Shown here: positions 5,620 through 6,400 of the stretch, in pieces
How positions within the stretch are numbered: position 1 is the first letter of the stretch
How the letters are laid out: the number at the start of each line of letters is the position of its first letter
DNA from: UBA6197 sp047638075
GTDB taxonomy: Bacteria; Pseudomonadota; Alphaproteobacteria; Rhodobacterales; Rhodobacteraceae
NCBI RefSeq assembly: GCF_047638075.1
Contig: NZ_JBLJBV010000080.1
Coordinates: 1 to 6,400 of the forward strand
DNA: 6,400 bases
Reading direction: 5' to 3'
Made by a program: the position numbers and the translations under genes
Notes under the pieces: model-generated
Told to the model about the DNA's origin: nothing
The model's database searches: none
The model's input: only the letters and a program-made list of their open reading frames with translations

Positions 5620-6063
5620 TCAGTCGAATTTACGGCTGGGCGCCAGAACCAGCGCCTCACCTTTCAAGACCACCGTATTGCCCACCGCGCAGTGAGTTTC
5701 AAGCGTGACCCGTCGGCGGGTATGATCAATGGCGGCAACCTTGACCTCGGCGTAGACCACATCGCCGGGACGGACGGGCGCCATGAATTTCAACGTTTGC
5801 CCCAGATAGACGGTGCCATGACCGGGAAGCTGTTCACCGATCACCGCCGAAATCAGCCCGGCAGTCAGCATGCCGTGTGCGATCCGTCCTGCGAAAATGG
5901 TATCTTGCGCATAGGCTTCATCAAGGTGGACGGGGTTATGGTCGGTTGATATCTCGGCAAAAAGTTCGATGTCGCGGTCGGTGATTTCCTTGCGCAGATA
6001 ACGGATCATCCCGATTTCGAGATCTTCGATGCAGATCGTGCCGCGTGGTGTGTTGTCGCGCAT
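5620..6063 (-). CDS. MaoC-family (R)-specific enoyl-CoA hydratase-like protein
   Basis: This 147-residue hot-dog-fold protein is a MaoC-like dehydratase of single-domain size, close to PhaJ-type (R)-specific enoyl-CoA hydratases, which hydrate trans-2-enoyl-CoA to (R)-3-hydroxyacyl-CoA. The hydratase 2 motif is STDHNPVHLDEAYA (39-52), with Asp41 and His46 as the catalytic pair, followed by FAGRIAHGML (57-66). The closing strands FMAPVRPGD (93-101) and the C-terminal VLKGEALVLAPSRKFD complete the domain. I chose ATG 6063 because MRDNTPRGTI begins the conserved sequence. AGGA is present but only two bases before the ATG, so initiation may be weak. In-frame alternatives at 6105 (ATG) and 6129 (TTG) add residues that look like translated leader. 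It appears to head the ribF block. The acyl-CoA substrate is not known, and a link to flavin synthesis is not evident. Confidence 0.88.
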   Translation of the reverse strand: MRDNTPRGTICIEDLEIGMIRYLRKEITDRDIELFAEISTDHNPVHLDEAYAQDTIFAGRIAHGMLTAGLISAVIGEQLPGHGTVYLGQTLKFMAPVRPGDVVYAEVKVAAIDHTRRRVTLETHCAVGNTVVLKGEALVLAPSRKFD

Positions 6064-6136
6064 TATCCTGAGGTCCCGGACCCGGTTTATGTTGCAGCGC
6101 AGCATAGCCGGTAGGGTTTCATCGCGCAAGGGGTTG

Positions 6137-6180
6137 GGTAATTTATCATCAATTAGCGCTAGTATTTGGTAATTTAATTG
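6137..6180 (-). promoter_or_regulatory. AT-rich candidate promoter region of the MaoC-ribF-ycgN-ltaE block
   Basis: This stretch is clearly more AT-rich than its surroundings and lies upstream of the first gene of the minus-strand block. On the minus strand, TTACCA (6167-6172) and GATAAA (6142-6147) give imperfect -35/-10 boxes with a long 19-base spacer. A nonamer, GGTAATTTA, is directly repeated at 6137-6145 and 6168-6176, 31 bases apart (about three helical turns). A perfect TAGCGCTA palindrome (6154-6161) lies between the copies. This could be a regulator site over the promoter, but no factor is identifiable. Confidence 0.4.
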
Positions 6181-6211
6181 CGAGTCGTCTTAACCGCGTG
6201 AAAACCGAGAA

Positions 6212-6228
6212 GGGGGGCTGTCTGCCCC
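6212..6228. repeat. Inverted copy of the left-hand intergenic hairpin
   Basis: GGGGC (6214-6218) and GCCCC (6224-6228) form a stem with a TGTCT loop. Bases 6213-6228 are the exact reverse complement of 16 bases in the left-edge hairpin (40-55). Further along the plus strand is ACCCCTGACGCTAAAT, which loosely mirrors the AAAATACTCTCGGGG arm of the left element. The two therefore look like members of one repeat family in opposite orientation, flanking all eight genes. Confidence 0.55.
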
Positions 6229-6262
6229 AACCCCTGACGCTAAATGTTGAAATAATCGCTTC

Positions 6263-6285
6263 TGTTGGCCGCACTGCAGCCAACA
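6263..6285 (+). terminator. Possible weak stem-loop terminator
   Basis: TGTTGGC (6263-6269) and GCCAACA (6279-6285) form a perfect 7-bp stem with a nine-base loop. The plus-strand tail TTCCTTTCC is pyrimidine-rich but has no real T-tract. No plus-strand gene lies near enough upstream to need it, so a regulatory or structural role is as likely as termination. Confidence 0.25.
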
Positions 6286-6347
6286 TTCCTTTCCAGCCCC
6301 GGTAACCGCGCCATTGGCACCGCCTGCCTGACGCTGGGGCGATGGTC

Positions 6348-6387
6348 TAAGACACGTGTTTAACTACGTCGTTAACGACGTGTCTTA
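6348..6387. promoter_or_regulatory. Cluster of overlapping dyads (operator-like or structural site)
   Basis: TAAGACACGT (6348-6357) is repeated in inverse as ACGTGTCTTA (6378-6387). Inside it, GTTTAAC (6358-6364) can pair with GTTAAC (6371-6376) with one bulge, giving a long imperfect hairpin with a six-base TACGTC loop. The right part also contains a perfect 16-bp palindrome, ACGTCGTTAACGACGT (6366-6381), and the left arm contains ACACGTGT (6352-6359). No T-tract follows, so an intrinsic terminator is unlikely. A dimeric regulator site controlling a gene beyond the edge fits best, but no family can be named. Confidence 0.5.
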
Positions 6388-6400
6388 TGCGGGGTCAGCG

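Larger units (their letters stand above)
6181..6400. other. Non-coding right-edge region
   Basis: Stop codons are frequent on both strands and no reading frame of convincing length was found; no tRNA or rRNA sequence is recognisable. The region holds the GGGGGGCTGTCTGCCCC hairpin, a TGTTGGC/GCCAACA stem-loop, two copies of CCTGACGCT (6233-6241 and 6327-6335), and a dyad cluster at the very end, each listed separately. A gene may begin just past the edge. Confidence 0.6.

Noticed and set aside
4777..5949. Two long plus-strand open frames opposite ribF and the MaoC-like gene
   Set aside because: Both are antisense to proteins with complete catalytic motifs, and their translations resemble no known fold.
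6064..6129. N-terminal extension of the MaoC-like protein to TTG 6129 or ATG 6105
   Set aside because: The extra residues do not resemble the family N-terminus and neither start has a Shine-Dalgarno; MRDNTPRGTI at 6063 fits the domain start.
6064..6400. tRNA, small RNA or CRISPR array in the right-edge region
   Set aside because: No cloverleaf with a T-arm GTTCxA-like sequence, no regularly spaced repeat array and no clear promoter-terminator pair could be found.
1..6400. Insertion sequence, prophage, defence or biosynthetic gene cluster
   Set aside because: All eight genes are intact metabolic or housekeeping types. No transposase, integrase, nuclease or toxin motif is visible on either strand.

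Overview
This window looks like a chromosomal housekeeping segment from a GC-rich alphaproteobacterium, most likely Rhodobacteraceae (Roseobacter/Rhodobacter type). The evidence is GC-rich third positions, proteins that read as alphaproteobacterial versions of Prs, RibF, a YcgN/UPF0260 protein and a MaoC hydratase, and intergenic GGGGGCAGA-type hairpins with an AAAATACTC arm, which I recall as common in that family. The assignment is inference, because no search could be run.

Layout. Bases 1-107 are non-coding and hold a nested set of G/C-rich inverted repeats. A NUDIX hydrolase (108-557, +) follows. It runs stop-to-stop into prs, PRPP synthetase (558-1577, -), with both stop codons contained in one TGATCA palindrome. 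A short divergent intergenic region (1578-1690) separates prs from a two-gene + strand unit: a DsbA-fold 2-hydroxychromene-2-carboxylate isomerase-like protein (1691-2302) and an alpha/beta hydrolase (2302-3102), joined by a TGATG overlap. One base after that unit is the end of a four-gene minus-strand block, in transcription order: MaoC-like hydratase (5620-6063), ribF (4657-5583), a YcgN-like cysteine-cluster protein (4156-4617) and an L-threonine aldolase (3104-4159). The last two overlap by ATGA. Bases 6064-6400 contain no gene. They hold an AT-rich stretch that may carry the operon promoter, a second inverted copy of the left-hand hairpin, a small stem-loop, and a striking cluster of dyads at the right edge.

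Functional picture. Prs makes PRPP for nucleotide, histidine, tryptophan and NAD synthesis. RibF makes FMN and FAD. Threonine aldolase links threonine/allo-threonine to glycine. The other genes are small-molecule enzymes with uncertain substrates. They do not form one pathway, and I see no mobile element, defence system or CRISPR array. The genes are ordinary. The less explained material is in the non-coding edges, the variant catalytic motifs of the NUDIX protein and the alpha/beta hydrolase, and the terminator-free convergent junctions.
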